In this document: piece by piece, positions 46,791 through 57,990 of the stretch
How positions within the stretch are numbered: the first letter of the stretch is position 1
Layout of the letters: every line of letters begins with the position of its first letter
NCBI GenBank assembly: GCA_024349245.1
Contig: JALDNG010000025.1
Location: forward strand, 310,001-374,000
Source: Neodontobutis hainanensis
Taxonomy: Eukaryota > Chordata > Actinopteri > Gobiiformes > Odontobutidae
DNA: 64,000 bases
Direction: 5' to 3'
Notes under the pieces: generated by a model
What the model was told of the DNA's origin: nothing
The model's input: only the letters and a program-made list of their open reading frames with translations
Database searches by the model: none
Program-made: the position numbers and the translations under genes

Positions 46791-49707
46791 CAGGATTGCA
46801 GCTCGAATGAGGTCTGTTGACTCAACAGAAATACTTTGAGCTGAAGAGAAAAAATTACATATTTACTCAAACGTCATTTTTAGTAGTGGTTTCTTACATT
46901 TTAAATTCCGTTCAGTTCCTTTGTCATAAACACATAATAATTTACAACAAAATTCAAGGCAAGAAGTAACTTCAGTGATATAAGCAAAAAAAAAAAAAAA
47001 AAAAAGAAATAAAGTCTTACTAATTTGTCTCATGTTTTTTCAGATATACTTTTCAGATATACTCGATGGGATTTGCTATAACAGAATTATCAGGTTAAAA
47101 TAAGTTTTTTGTCAGTTTATACCCTTAGTCATTTATAAAATTCCTTCTCAGATTTGCTTTTTTTGTGTCATACAGGTTTGAATGGGTGTGGTGTGGTGTT
47201 CAGTCTGACTGTTTGGTATAAACTTAGTTTTCATTTTATTGTATTCATCCGATTTAGACAATATGCTAATAAAGGCAATTTTCAAAAACAAGTACAAAAG
47301 ACAAAACACAGAAACAAAAAGCAAAAACTAAAAAAAAAACAACCTCTACAACGAATGCACACAGTCCAGTCTGAAGTTTCCTCAACACTAGAACAATAGA
47401 AGGCACATAGAACTAAGCTGCAAAAGGAAAAAAAAACACCTCTACACGCTTTAATCTGGAGACCATTGTTCAAAACATGGTTTATATTTATGAATATGCT
47501 CTGTGTATATGAGCTTTATTTCTGACAAAAGCTTCTTTTCACTCATCCACAAGAAAGGGACTGAAGCGCTCAGGCAACTCACACGTGTGGGAGTATGCTC
47601 AAATCGGCTGTTGTTTTACGCTGTGGTGCCCGTGAGAGCATGCAAGGTTTTTTCTGATTTGGTGCTATAAACATAAGCCTATCAATACTGCCAATCAAAG
47701 CTACCAGGCTGCACAGAACTTGCAAGGATTTTTAAATTCCCTGATGACACTGTCAAGTTATCACCATAAACTGAGTGACTATAAACATATGCTGAAAAAC
47801 TGTAAGCTATATAAAAAAAACATACAACTTAAAAAACATAAAATACATAAAATACAAAAAATCACACAAGAAGAACAAATTAACACAGGGGTGTTTATTT
47901 TGAAATAAAACAAAAATTGTTTGCATGTAATTAAACAAAATATTTTGAAATATATTTTGTCCATTTTGTTCTGACAAGGTAGCGCCTAATTGGAGCCCTG
48001 TAAACTTAACCTGTTTGACCCAAACTTGTGTTGTTTGACCCAGCCCTTACAAAAATCCGACTAGTTATGGACTTGTAAATGTGTAAACATGCTCAAACCT
48101 ATCTGAATTGTCTTATTTTTTTTAAGACCCTTTAATCTTTGAAGTTAATGTGAGCACAATGAGTGAGGGCACCAGGCTGTTTCTGGGATAAATAAACCCA
48201 ATGGCTCCTCTTTAATGCAATAGGCCATTACCAATGGTTAAGTATGCTCGACCATTACTGCAGATAAAATCAATCAGGCAATTTCAGTTAAAACCATGAC
48301 AACTACTGGCGGGCCTACAAATTCTTTGGGCACCCAGGGCCTATAGCTTATTCTCTGGGCCACTTGGTCTATTGCACCGGTCCCACTGGGAAAATTCCCA
48401 AGCGTTTCGATTACCACTCTGCCCATGTATGTAAGTAAGAAGCATAAAGACGTACAGACTTAAAATGCTTACACTTAACATGTGTGTTTCTATTTTGTCT
48501 GTGTAGGATAATTTTATAACACCAAAAATGCCCTAATTTGGGTATAATTATTTATGAAATGCAGTGGTCATTTAATTATAGCCATTTTAAGTAAACCATA
48601 AAAAGACCTTTATAAAATAGGTTATATGAATTAAATAGGTGGATCGTTATTAGGGGATGTAAAGTTTGATGTCCACCATAAATTCATCTTCCAATAAAAT
48701 ATAGAAATATACATTAGCATAAAAGTTGCTTTTCAAATCTCACTTGGACATTATGTAAAAGCCCACTGGTGGAAGGATACTCGTTTGGAGTGTATATCCC
48801 ACAGCTTCAGGCCGGAGATCTCCATAATCCCCATACCTCCTGCTGTGAAAAATTATCAAAGACTGCGTCTCTCAGTATCAGATCCTCGGGGCTAAGAGGG
48901 AAACACGCATACATCAAGTTAAACATTGCAATAACATAATTAGCTACAGCATCCCACCGGTCACTGGAAGCTCTAAAATCAATAGAAACATTAGTAAAAC
49001 AAGAGACCAAAACAGCCACGCCTCAGAACAAGCTTCTGGAAAAATATAAATGGATCGGCTTTACATGACCCATAACAAAATATGTGATAAATAAATGTTT
49101 ACCTGAGATCTAGTTAGAAGTTTAAACTGACATTGGAGGTTAGAGTAGCATAACTACTCCCTTCAGGTGTTAATACCCTTTTAGACAGAAACTGTTTTGG
49201 TAGTATGTGCCTTTTGGCTTTTTCCCATCCGGGGGTTGCTACAGCAAAGTAGTTTGCACGAGTAGCTTGGCAATGTTTTTCCTGATGCAACACTCTCCAT
49301 TTTTCCCAGGCTTGGGACTGGCACACAAAGACTGTGGCTGGAGTTGCTCCCCAGGCTCTTTTTAAACAGAATTTTACTCACAACAGGGTCAGCACAAATC
49401 TGAGATTATATTAACTCCAAAAGCAGATGCAGACAAGATGAATTTTCATGAATTTGTGAACTCACAAATCTGTCGAGAATCCAGCTGCTGCACAAGATCC
49501 TTAATGTCTAAATTTGTCTTTAATTTGTCACATTTTTTTTTTTTTCACAACAAACCCATTTGGGTAATATACAATCATCAGTCCATCTATTGCTATTTCA
49601 AATGCTTGGCACAGAAAGAACATCAATAAAAACAGACAGAAAAAAGTAAAGCCCTGTGGGGATTAAATCCACACGTTTCAACAAGCATTATATATTCAGC
49701 ATTAATA
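46791..49707. other. gene-free stretch
   Basis: AT-rich. There is a run of 20 A at 46,986-47,005. No gene or recognised transposon. Confidence 0.5.
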
Positions 49708-49715
49708 CTGACTAT
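49708..49715. repeat. target-site duplication, left copy
   Basis: ctgactat is repeated exactly at 50,930-50,937, on the two sides of the hAT element. Confidence 0.92.
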
Positions 49716-50004
49716 CAGTGTCAGAAGTAACGGCGTTAGAGTATAACAACGTTACTAACGGAGTTATTTTTCAGTAACGAAGTAATTAAAGTAATTACTT
49801 TTCCCATCGTAACGCATTTGTTGTTACTGAGAATGTAAATTGTCGCGTTATTACAATTTGGTTGAATAAAGCGCGAGGTGTTATGCTTTGGCTACACATC
49901 AGCTGCTCCTGGAGAGAGCGGACGGGGGGGGATGATACCTTTTGCAAATGGCCATCTCACTGCACTCGCTGACTACCACTAAACACAAGACAGCGTCAGC
50001 AAAA

Positions 50005-50350
50005 ATGGCAAGGAGCAGGGGAAATTCAAAGGTAGTGTTCTCAATCTGGAAGTAGTTCTCGATAATTGAAATTAAACTAAAGAATGTTTCTGTAACATGC
50101 TATGCCCAGGAAAAAAAACTTTATCCACGTCTGCCTCAAGCAACATACATCTTATGAAGCCCCTCACATCAACACATGCTAACACAACACTTGTTGCTGC
50201 TGCTAACACAACCGCAAAGGCAGCTCGCATGAGCTCCAGTGAAGGAGACTGAGCCTCTGTTAAAACAAGCAACGCTTGATTTTTTTCGTCTCGGCAACAG
50301 GTGACCAAGCCAGAACTGAACACATTGATTGCAAAGTATGTTGTAATCAA
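50005..50350 (+). pseudogene. hAT transposase N-terminus with BED zinc finger
   Basis: ATG at 50,005 reads MARSRGNSKVVFSIWK then a stop, followed by a shifted frame. That frame reads LCPGKKTLSTSASSNIHLMK, PLTSTHANTTLVAAANTT, and in another frame KQATLDFF and QVTKPELNTLIAKYVV. This is the order of hAT transposases: BED-type zinc finger (C..C...H...H), linker, then the start of the conserved core. The first metal-binding H appears changed to P (LMKPL). Stops and two frameshifts make it dead. BED fingers bind the element's subterminal repeats. Confidence 0.78.
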
Positions 50351-50389
50351 TGTTAGTTGTTAGATGAGAGGAGTATTTTAGTATAGATT

Positions 50390-50492
50390 AAAGTATGACT
50401 GTGTAGTGAATGAATAATTGATATGTAAAGCGTCTTTGTGTCCCCGGAAAAGCGCCATATAAAATTTATGTAATAATAATAATAATAATAAT
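50390..50492 (+). repeat. L2-type LINE/SINE tail nested in the hAT
   Basis: gaatgaataattgatatgta, then aaagcgtctttgtgtccccg and gaaaagcgccatataaaa, ends in (taa)n. This is the 3' hairpin-and-tail layout used by fish L2-group LINEs and their SINEs. Only the tail is present. It must have arrived after the hAT element, which it interrupts. Confidence 0.65.
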
Positions 50493-51365
50493 GCATTGTT
50501 CATTTTTATTGAGAATGAACAAGTTAGTCTACAGAGAGAGTTGGATTGTGTTCGGTTTATTGTGCAATATTTTACAGGTACAGAGATTTGCACTAATGGC
50601 CAGGTCTCTCTTTGTTTCTTTTTACCCAAGTTTACATTTGTGTGTCTTCATTTTTTATTTTTTTATTTTGTTTTTATTCCTATGCATATCATATAGACTG
50701 CAATCTATTGAGTTTAAATAAATACCAAACGTTCTAAAATACTGTATATGGTGTTTTTATTCTTTAATCTTTAATATAAACAACTTTGATATTAAAGATG
50801 TTATGAAACCTAATATTGTTATAGAACATAAAAAAGTAACTAATTACTTTTACAATGTGTTAACTTTTTGGGAGAAGTAATGTGTAACTGTAACTAATTA
50901 CTTTTTTAAAAGTAAGATGACCAACATTGCTGACTATATAGATTTGGAACACAGAAATAGACAGAAATAAAAAACTTTTGACCATTTTTTCAAACTCAAA
51001 AATTAGAACACCACAAATCCAAAGACACCATCTTAACAAAGGGAAAGTGGTAGCCAAAAATCCCATATTTTTAAAATAATTTAACTTCATACAGCTTCTC
51101 TACTGTGTGTGAAGGAAAAGTCACCTACAAAGTTTGCAAAAAGCAGAACATTCATTATCTTGTACTTTTTTGAGACAGTTGTATTGTTCCTTGAGCTCAC
51201 GACTTTCTTTTTGGCTAATGACAGGTCAAACTGTGAACATTGGAGAAGGCTAGCTCAGCAATAGCTTTGCATTAAAAAAAACAATCATTATTGAGCTACA
51301 GACCTGCCTAACATTCTTTAACTTTTAGTTTCTTATAATTGATACAGGTTTTGTCAACCTATCTA

Positions 51366-52125
51366 AAGTTGTAGTTTGACTTCTTTAGAACAGGGTCCCA
51401 AGTGTGAGACAGCGTCTATGCCCCCTCGTCCCGGTTCATCGTCCCCGTGGGCTCGTTTCTGGATATCGATTGCCTCCTTAATCCACCTGCGGTGTTTGTT
51501 CGCCTCTGTTGTTACAATCCTGGCTCTGTCCCAACACATTAGATGGTTTTCTTTCTTACAGTGGTCTGAAATTGCAGACGTCAGGTTCTCTTGTTCCGCC
51601 TTTCGTTTGGTTGCTTGTGTGCATGCTCCTGCTGTTTCTATCTCACACTCTTTTTGATGTTCCTTTTTCCAAGTGTTGAATGATCTTCCTGTTTCTCCAA
51701 TGTACATTTTATTGCATGAACAACATGGTATTTCTGATTTATTTAATATTTTGGTTGTACTAACAATTGGCACAGTTTTGTGTGTGGTTTGACTGGAGTG
51801 TTGACATGGGTTTTTTTCATGGCCCGTTGTATTTTTTCTGTTATCCCTCTGATGTATGGAATTGTGACCATGCCAATAATTTATTGTTTTTCTGTTTTCT
51901 TATTGGTTTTGTCTTTTTTTTTATCCTTTTGGCTGCCAGTTTCCCTTTCTCAATGGCCCATTTACAACTTCTGAATGCTTTGCTTCTCTTTGTCTTCATC
52001 CTGTGTAATTATGTTTGTACTGTCAACTTGTGAGGTGTTCAGATGCGCTAAGAAGGTATTGTTCAGTGTGTGTTGGTTTTTGGTAATATTCAAGTCCAAA
52101 AAGTTTATTGTGTTAATGTTTTCTT
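51366..52125 (-). mobile_element. Penelope-like element, RT end and GIY-YIG domain
   Basis: On the minus strand: VNTINFLDLNITKNQ, then YQKPTHTEQYLLSASEHLTS in another frame (end of the reverse transcriptase). Next come IPYIRGITEKIQRAMKK and PHTKLCQLLVQPK (linker), then SEIPCCSCNKMYIGETGRSF (51,640-51,730), the conserved start of a Penelope GIY-YIG endonuclease. RWIKEAIDIQKRA follows near its end. The layout RT then GIY-YIG is diagnostic of Penelope-like retroelements. Fish copies are usually of the Poseidon or Neptune type; I cannot choose between them. Frameshifts break the upstream part. The last 136 codons (51,366-51,773) are open. Confidence 0.88.
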
Positions 52126-54044
52126 TTTTAATTTAAATTTTATGTAAAGGTAAATATCTCAAAAACATTGGTCTGATTAAAAGAAACTAGAAGTTAACTT
52201 TTGTGGAAGACCAAATGAACATTTTCTGGATAACTCAATTGGTTAATATTTCCATTGCCATGCAAGCGCTGTGATTGACACACAGACAGTCTGAGTTGCA
52301 AGCACAGTGCATTATGATTATAAAAAGCACAGATAAATACCTAAGGGGTGATATTTTTAGATAATGTTCTTTGTCAAAACTGTTAAAGTGTACCCACAAT
52401 AGAAATGGTGCCTGCAAATAAATAAATAAAATCTATCCATATGACACATATAGACACATATATTATAGTATGCAGGAAATAAAGACCAAAAGTTAGCTCA
52501 CTGAAGTTGCAATTGTGGTTTTGGAGGTAATGCTTCACAGGTAAATGTTCCATAATTAAACGCTCACTTGATTTATGCAACATGCCAGTGTTGTGCTTAT
52601 CGTAGGATTAGGTACATAGTGTTACAATTAGCTCTGGTGTAACGCCGCATGAGGAAACGAGGAGACACATGAAGGTGGATAAGTGATCTTGAGGTTTTGG
52701 CGCTCCATTTTGAATTACTTTCTTTCATATTCTCCTGCATGAAATGGAATAACCTTGGCTGCTTATATAACCTTCTGCATTTGATTACCATATTAACGTT
52801 CCCTAACAGCATGAAGCTAATTTGCGAGCTATGGATGTCTTTGGAGAAGGTCACTGTAATGAAGTGTACACCAAGAACATGATCTGTGTCTCACTTATTG
52901 AACATTTGCTAATTGTTTTTTTTTTTTACTTCCGTGATTGAAAACCTTATGTAAATGAACAGAGAATGCACTGGATAGTTGCCGGCCCTGGACTTCACCA
53001 AGTGTTTCTGATTATGTCTCGAGAAACAAGATACTCCGGCAATTTTACAAGAAGGAGATGGTAGGATGGAAGAAGAACCATTTGTGGGTTGAAAATGTGT
53101 GCAAAGTACAGCATGAACTGCCGGATTGAGGTGACTCAGTGTTTGTGTAGCTGTATTGTATATGCATGTGCAATATGGATATGTGATAGGAGATTCCAGC
53201 AAGATATGCAGTGAAGATAAAGGAGATGACTCTGGAAAATGTGTAAGTGTAGTTTAGTAGCTGCTCTTTAATTAGACGAGTAGACCAATTATAACATCTT
53301 CAAATGGAAATGTATACCAGTAAACAGGTCTCAAAATGATAACTTCTTTCTCACACCTTCTGCACTAAAGACACGCCACTGGTGTAAGAAAACACTCAGC
53401 CCAGAGCCAGGTCCTGTCGCTATTGTAAACATGTCGGGTGTCACGAACAGGACTCATGTAAGTGAACACAATGTTACAAAACAAATCCAAAAAGAGGTGA
53501 GAGAAGTCCATAATGCATGCCAAAGCAGGGTTTTTGTCAGTGTATTGTGTTAATATTTCAGAATTAACAGAGAATGAGCGTCTGTGACAGAGTTTTCTCC
53601 GTCTGTGTTTGTTCTCTGCGGCCTGTGTGTTGGAAGTGGGACCAAGAGGCCACAGAGACAGTGGTGAAAGAGTGATTAGTGCTGAATTCTGTCCATCCTG
53701 CTGGTGTTTTTACAGTGCAATATGAATATAATAGCCCCGCAAAAGAAGCTAAGCTCACACTAAACAAAGTAAGTAGTTTGTCAGAGACTAAAGCAGCCTC
53801 GAAACAGGTGAGTTAGTGACACAGACAAGAGTGCAAGAACACCAATATCCAGCATGATATTTAAGTTATTATTCTTTTACTTTTGAACTTTGATAAGTAC
53901 AGTATTTTTGGCCAAAGCAATGGCACATTAAAGTCAAATATTTTTTTCTTTTTTGTGTTGTCAAAAATAATGTCAAAGTTTAAGCTTATTTTAGGTTATA
54001 AATGATCAAACACAAACTGTGGAGTTATAGTGGCACAAACTCTT
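52126..54044. other. gene-free stretch, one candidate regulatory block
   Basis: No gene. The segment 52,625-52,890 is repeat-free with ctccattttgaattactttc, gcatttgattaccatattaa and gaagctaatttgcgagctat, dense in homeodomain-type TAAT cores. It is a candidate conserved enhancer, not provable here. Confidence 0.3.
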
Positions 54045-54705
54045 CAGTGTTGGGCAGTAGCATCACTGCTTTTGATTCAAAAATCTTTGGGGTAACTAAG
54101 CTCTTTTATTTATTAAATAATGCAGTAGCGTCCGCCCAAACTACATTTGAATTACAAAAATATTTTTCCCGTACCAGAACATACAACACCAGAAGATCTG
54201 CATCTTTTATAAATATCTGCAAAACCAATAGTTGATAAAAGACGCTGACGCGGCTCATTTGCATTAATCTACAACGACATTAACCATGTGTCATTTCATG
54301 CCCACTAATAAATGGAACGGACATGTATTTGGTGGATTATTTGGCCAGACCAAAACCAGACCAAAATCAGACCAAGACCAGACCAAAACCAGACCAAGAC
54401 CAGACCAGGACTCTGGGTGGTTTACAGCTGTTGGAAATGTTGCTGTTGGTGAGTCTTTTATGTAGCTCACCAAGCTGCCTGTCTTGCGCTCTAAAACAGA
54501 TGGAACTAATGCTGACAGATGATTTGAAAAAAAAATGTTTTATGTTGTAAATTTATTTATTTTATATATCTGACATTATAATCAGACGATTACCTATTTA
54601 ACCAAATACTTTTTTCCTCTTACTTGAGTAATGTTTTGGATGACTACTTTTTATTTTGAAGTAACACTACTCTACTACAATTTTAGACTACTCTACCCAC
54701 CTCTG
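54045..54705 (+). mobile_element. hAT-like ends enclosing a minisatellite
   Basis: The left side begins cagtgttgggcagtagc; the right side ends gactactctacccacctctg, whose reverse complement cagaggtgggtagagtag matches the left end loosely. Just inside the right end are the tacttgagtaat and gaagtaacactactct motifs frequent in a fish hAT family. Flanking 8-mers (aaactctt and gccttttg) do not match. It is therefore either one old element with an eroded duplication or pieces of two elements. No transposase is seen. Confidence 0.4.
54335..54411 (+). repeat. minisatellite, 11-bp unit ccagaccaaaa
   Basis: Six 11-bp units alternate between ccagaccaaaa and ccagaccaaga forms (54,345-54,410), preceded by ttatttggccag. 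Both the unit and this flank are the reverse complement of the array at 17,987-18,165. Confidence 0.92.
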
Positions 54706-57414
54706 GCCTTTTGTTACTGGAGAGTTGTAATGATGTTTCTATAAATACATGGTAAAGTGGGCCCCCATGACCTGCCCTGCTGAGGGCCCCCAGATGATTG
54801 TATCCCAATCATAACGTAATCAACCACACTTCACATGCTCCCTTTATGCACCCTTCCAGCAAGGGTCCATTAGGCCTGACTTCACTGAAGGATGTTACCC
54901 ACCTTTGACATAAGCAATGTTACTAGAGAATGTCAAACAGGAGGCCTTTGGGGCCCTCAGTATGAATGCACACTTGAGGGGCGTAGTGTGAGTTTTGGGA
55001 CAAGGCCAGTTTCATAAATGTACAAGTCTGTAGAGGGAAATGTTTAAGCTATGTTTAAGATATTTAGGTTTTATTGAACAGAGAAAGTATCCTCTGAGAT
55101 CTACTGAAAAACGACAAAGCTATAAATAGTATCACATCCTATATGTACACAAAGTCTTTTCCTATAATGTCCTGATACTCTTACAGTATAAGTATACAGC
55201 ATTCATCTGCTTAAGGATATTCAAATTGAATTACAGATCAAACTTTTCTTAAATGTCACTTTTCCGACATTTTAAAACATTGATATTTGATTGCATCATT
55301 TGTATGAGCCAGGATATGGAGACAAATTAATATTGCAGACTAATTACTCCGAAGTCACCAGAACTAGAAGAGTCGGCCTACATTCATTTATTCAGCGATA
55401 CTTTCAGGTGTTAGACTCCACAGATGGATCATGTCAGACTGGGAGGAGAAGCAGGAAGTCCTCTCAGGGTTCTGTTTGGAGTTGAAAGACCGTCCCACAA
55501 TGGCTGACTGCTGCCTCCACCTGCGCTGAAAGGGCCGGCTGCCACTGTTTCAACGGGCTCGGTGCACACCCCAGCAGGCTTCCAGATAGCGGCTAAAGAG
55601 CTTATTTCCCCAAATCTCTTTATCCTTTCTCGAGACGTTGACAGAAAGTCAGTTAACTCTAGCCAGTGGCAGCTGCATGGGTTTTGCATAATTAATTATT
55701 TATACGGAGCCAGACATAGTAATTACCATCCAGATGAATATGATATTCTAATCAGGCAGGCTTTAATTTTAATTGCCCTCCAGCATCTAACTGTCAGTGC
55801 TGGCCTGGCTTGATAAAGTGGAGAGTCTCTAAACACCATTAGACATCTGCTCGCCGTGCATCGCCCCCCGCTCCTCACCGGCCCGCCAGCCACACATAAA
55901 AATCAATACACGGCCGCCGGATCTTGCTAATTTTTCTACGGGAAGCCAGTTTTTGTCAATGACAAAACGAGAGCAGGGCTTGAAGCTACGGAGCCGTGTC
56001 CTCTGTGATAGATGAGACAGGCCAGGGTTTTGTGTTGCTTTCCCTCATTTTTTGAGGAATTTAGAGGATCATCTCAAAATAATTCATGGCCAAGCTGTTA
56101 TTCTTCCTAATAAGAGTGTTTTGATTGGTAAAAGGAAGATCAAGGGAGTGATTTGTTTTTCAGGGAGTCATATTTTGTTTCATCGTTAGTGGGAACGTAA
56201 TATTTATATGTGAACTAATAATGAAACAGATTAGCATTCAGATATGTTTTTATGGTTTAATTAAACTACAATAATATAATACAGTACTCTCCAAAGCAGT
56301 TTCATAAAGACAGAGGACATGATGCAAACAGCAGCCAATTCTTCACCACAAAATACAAAGACCTTACATCAGTCTGAGGTTTAGAGTTGTAAATACACAC
56401 TTGCTGTATTTTTGCCAGTCATAGATTTGATGTTGACAGACCTCTCTCTATGTGAGCATGTGATTGGCCAAAGCTTTTAGTGTGTGTGGAACACTCTCTT
56501 CCATTAAAATCCTTGATAATACAGACTAGAACTAAAAATCTTATCTCACAGTTGATTCCCAGTGCAATTTCCAGAAAGTAATTAAATGTTTTTCTTCAAA
56601 AACTAAAAAAAGCATATCCTCCTTTTAATAAAAACGAGATTTCTCACCTGAGCTGAAGGATTTAGCTGCTGCCGAGGCAGTAGACAGAAACACTTATCTT
56701 GTATTACAGATGTCTTTCTTCACTAAACAACAAATAAAAACTTACAAAAGTCAGAATCCCAGAACCTCGGTTCCAGGAGCTTGTTAATGACCGGCTAGTT
56801 TTCACCTAGGTGAGTGTTTTTGTCCTATATCTTATGCTTTCATCTTGCATTAGCATTAGCAGTTGATTCTCAATGTCTCCATGAGTATAATCTAACTCAG
56901 CTCCTCCTGACCACAGACAAAGTTCAAAAAACTTTTATTCATTATTTTAATGGTTTTTGGTCAACTTCTTACATCTCCACCATTTGCGTACTTCTACCCA
57001 GTGAGGCTTGTAGGAACTTCTGTTAGTTTCTCGTTTTAATCAGTTGTAGCAACCAGACATCATGTTGAATATCAGTATTAATTTCACGTTACGCATTAAA
57101 AGAAGTTATAGTACCTTAATAAGACCAACTTGCACACTCAAGCAAGACCTGATCATAGCAGCTGACATATAATTATTTAATAAGTTAAACATGCTTAGAC
57201 TAAGTAACATTTTTATCTTCATAAATATCTTTTTAAGTCTTTACAGATGGTTAATTGAGTTGTTGCGGTGTGTTTAAAGCACGCATTATCCCCCTCTGGC
57301 CGAAAACAGCATTTGCAAGTTGAGCTGCGACAAATAGCTTTACAGTAATTCAAAATACAAATAGCAACCTCCTGCAGTGTGATGAATGTATGATCTCGCT
57401 AAGATCAAACCAAA
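54706..57414. other. gene-free stretch with candidate enhancer
   Basis: No gene is recognised. The block at 55,540-56,120 is described separately. The rest is AT-rich unique DNA. Confidence 0.4.
55540..56120. promoter_or_regulatory. candidate enhancer rich in homeodomain sites
   Basis: TAATTAATTA at 55,689-55,698, TAATTA at 55,720-55,725 and ttaattttaattgccctcc at about 55,764-55,782 lie within about 95 bp. They sit in repeat-free sequence with varied composition that grades into CpG-bearing DNA (gccgccggatcttgctaatt, 55,912-55,931). TAATTA is the established core of many homeodomain proteins. Clustering and lack of transposon sequence suggest a developmental enhancer. Conservation and activity are not shown by one sequence. 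Confidence 0.35.
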
Positions 57415-57702
57415 ATGGCACACACTTTATGTCATTATGAGTCATGGCAGAGCCACAAAAAAGACAGAAAACCTTTGTCTGAAGATTCTAGGAAGAGAAA
57501 ACGTCAGTTAGACCGAAAGGGAGCTCGCTCTCGAGTCAGCTTTGGCCAAGCTTTTACAGAATGGCGTCAGCTCAAACAAAGTGAAGGACTCAAAACTGAT
57601 TCCAACGTGGTTTTTATTTTGTTGAACTTGTCAGATACTTTGCCAAACAACTTTATATTCTCCCTATTTTCATTAGATTTATTGTTTTTTTATTCCCTCT
57701 AG
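57415..57702 (+). pseudogene. transposon-like open frame, basic N-terminal region
   Basis: A 95-codon frame begins MAHTLCHYESWQSHKKDRKP and contains RKRQLDRKGARSRVSFGQAF followed by TEWRQLKQSEGLKTDSNVVF. Related text (basic stretch, then R-V-x-I/F-G-x-A-F, W-R-x-L, G-L-K-x-D-x) is common in uncharacterised transposon-encoded fish proteins, where a zinc-finger or transposase part follows. Here the frame turns hydrophobic and stops without such a domain. The family attribution is from memory and tentative. A young gene is unlikely. Confidence 0.4.
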
Positions 57703-57939
57703 ATATGGCTACTGTTATGTGACATTTCTTTAGCTTAAGGTTTGCAGAGATGCAAGCATGCTATGTTAGGAGTGTTTGTTTTTTTTATTTACAGGTTTTA
57801 TGAGAGACAACAGCAGTTCAGTAGTTTCAGTTTTATACTAAATGCCCCGAATGCAACTGGCTTCACTTTTAGACCCAGTGCAAGATTTCACAAGGCCAAA
57901 GCTACTCAATTGTTATGACAATAATATGTACAATATGTA

Positions 57940-57990
57940 TTTATTCATTTTCTACCGCTTATTCCCATTAGGGGTCGCTGGTGATTTTTT
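57940..57990 (-). repeat. 3' tail of the second SINE family (minus)
   Basis: ttattcattttctaccgctt followed by attcccattaggggtcgctg is the reverse complement of the gcgaccc...ataagcggtagaaaatgaata 3' end used by the SINE at 19.7-20.1 kb. Only about 50 bp remain. Confidence 0.68.

Larger units (their letters stand above)
49716..50929 (+). mobile_element. hAT transposon with exact 8-bp duplication
   Basis: The 1214-bp element begins cagtgtcagaagtaacggcg and ends aagatgaccaacattg (reverse complement caatgttggtcatctt). The ends carry the agtaact / aattactttt subterminal repeats typical of a large fish hAT family. The exact 8-bp duplication ctgactat shows both true ends are present. Inside are the N-terminal part of a decayed transposase (50,005-50,350) and a foreign LINE/SINE tail (about 50,390-50,492). 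The catalytic domain is missing, so it is a deleted, non-autonomous copy. Confidence 0.9.
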
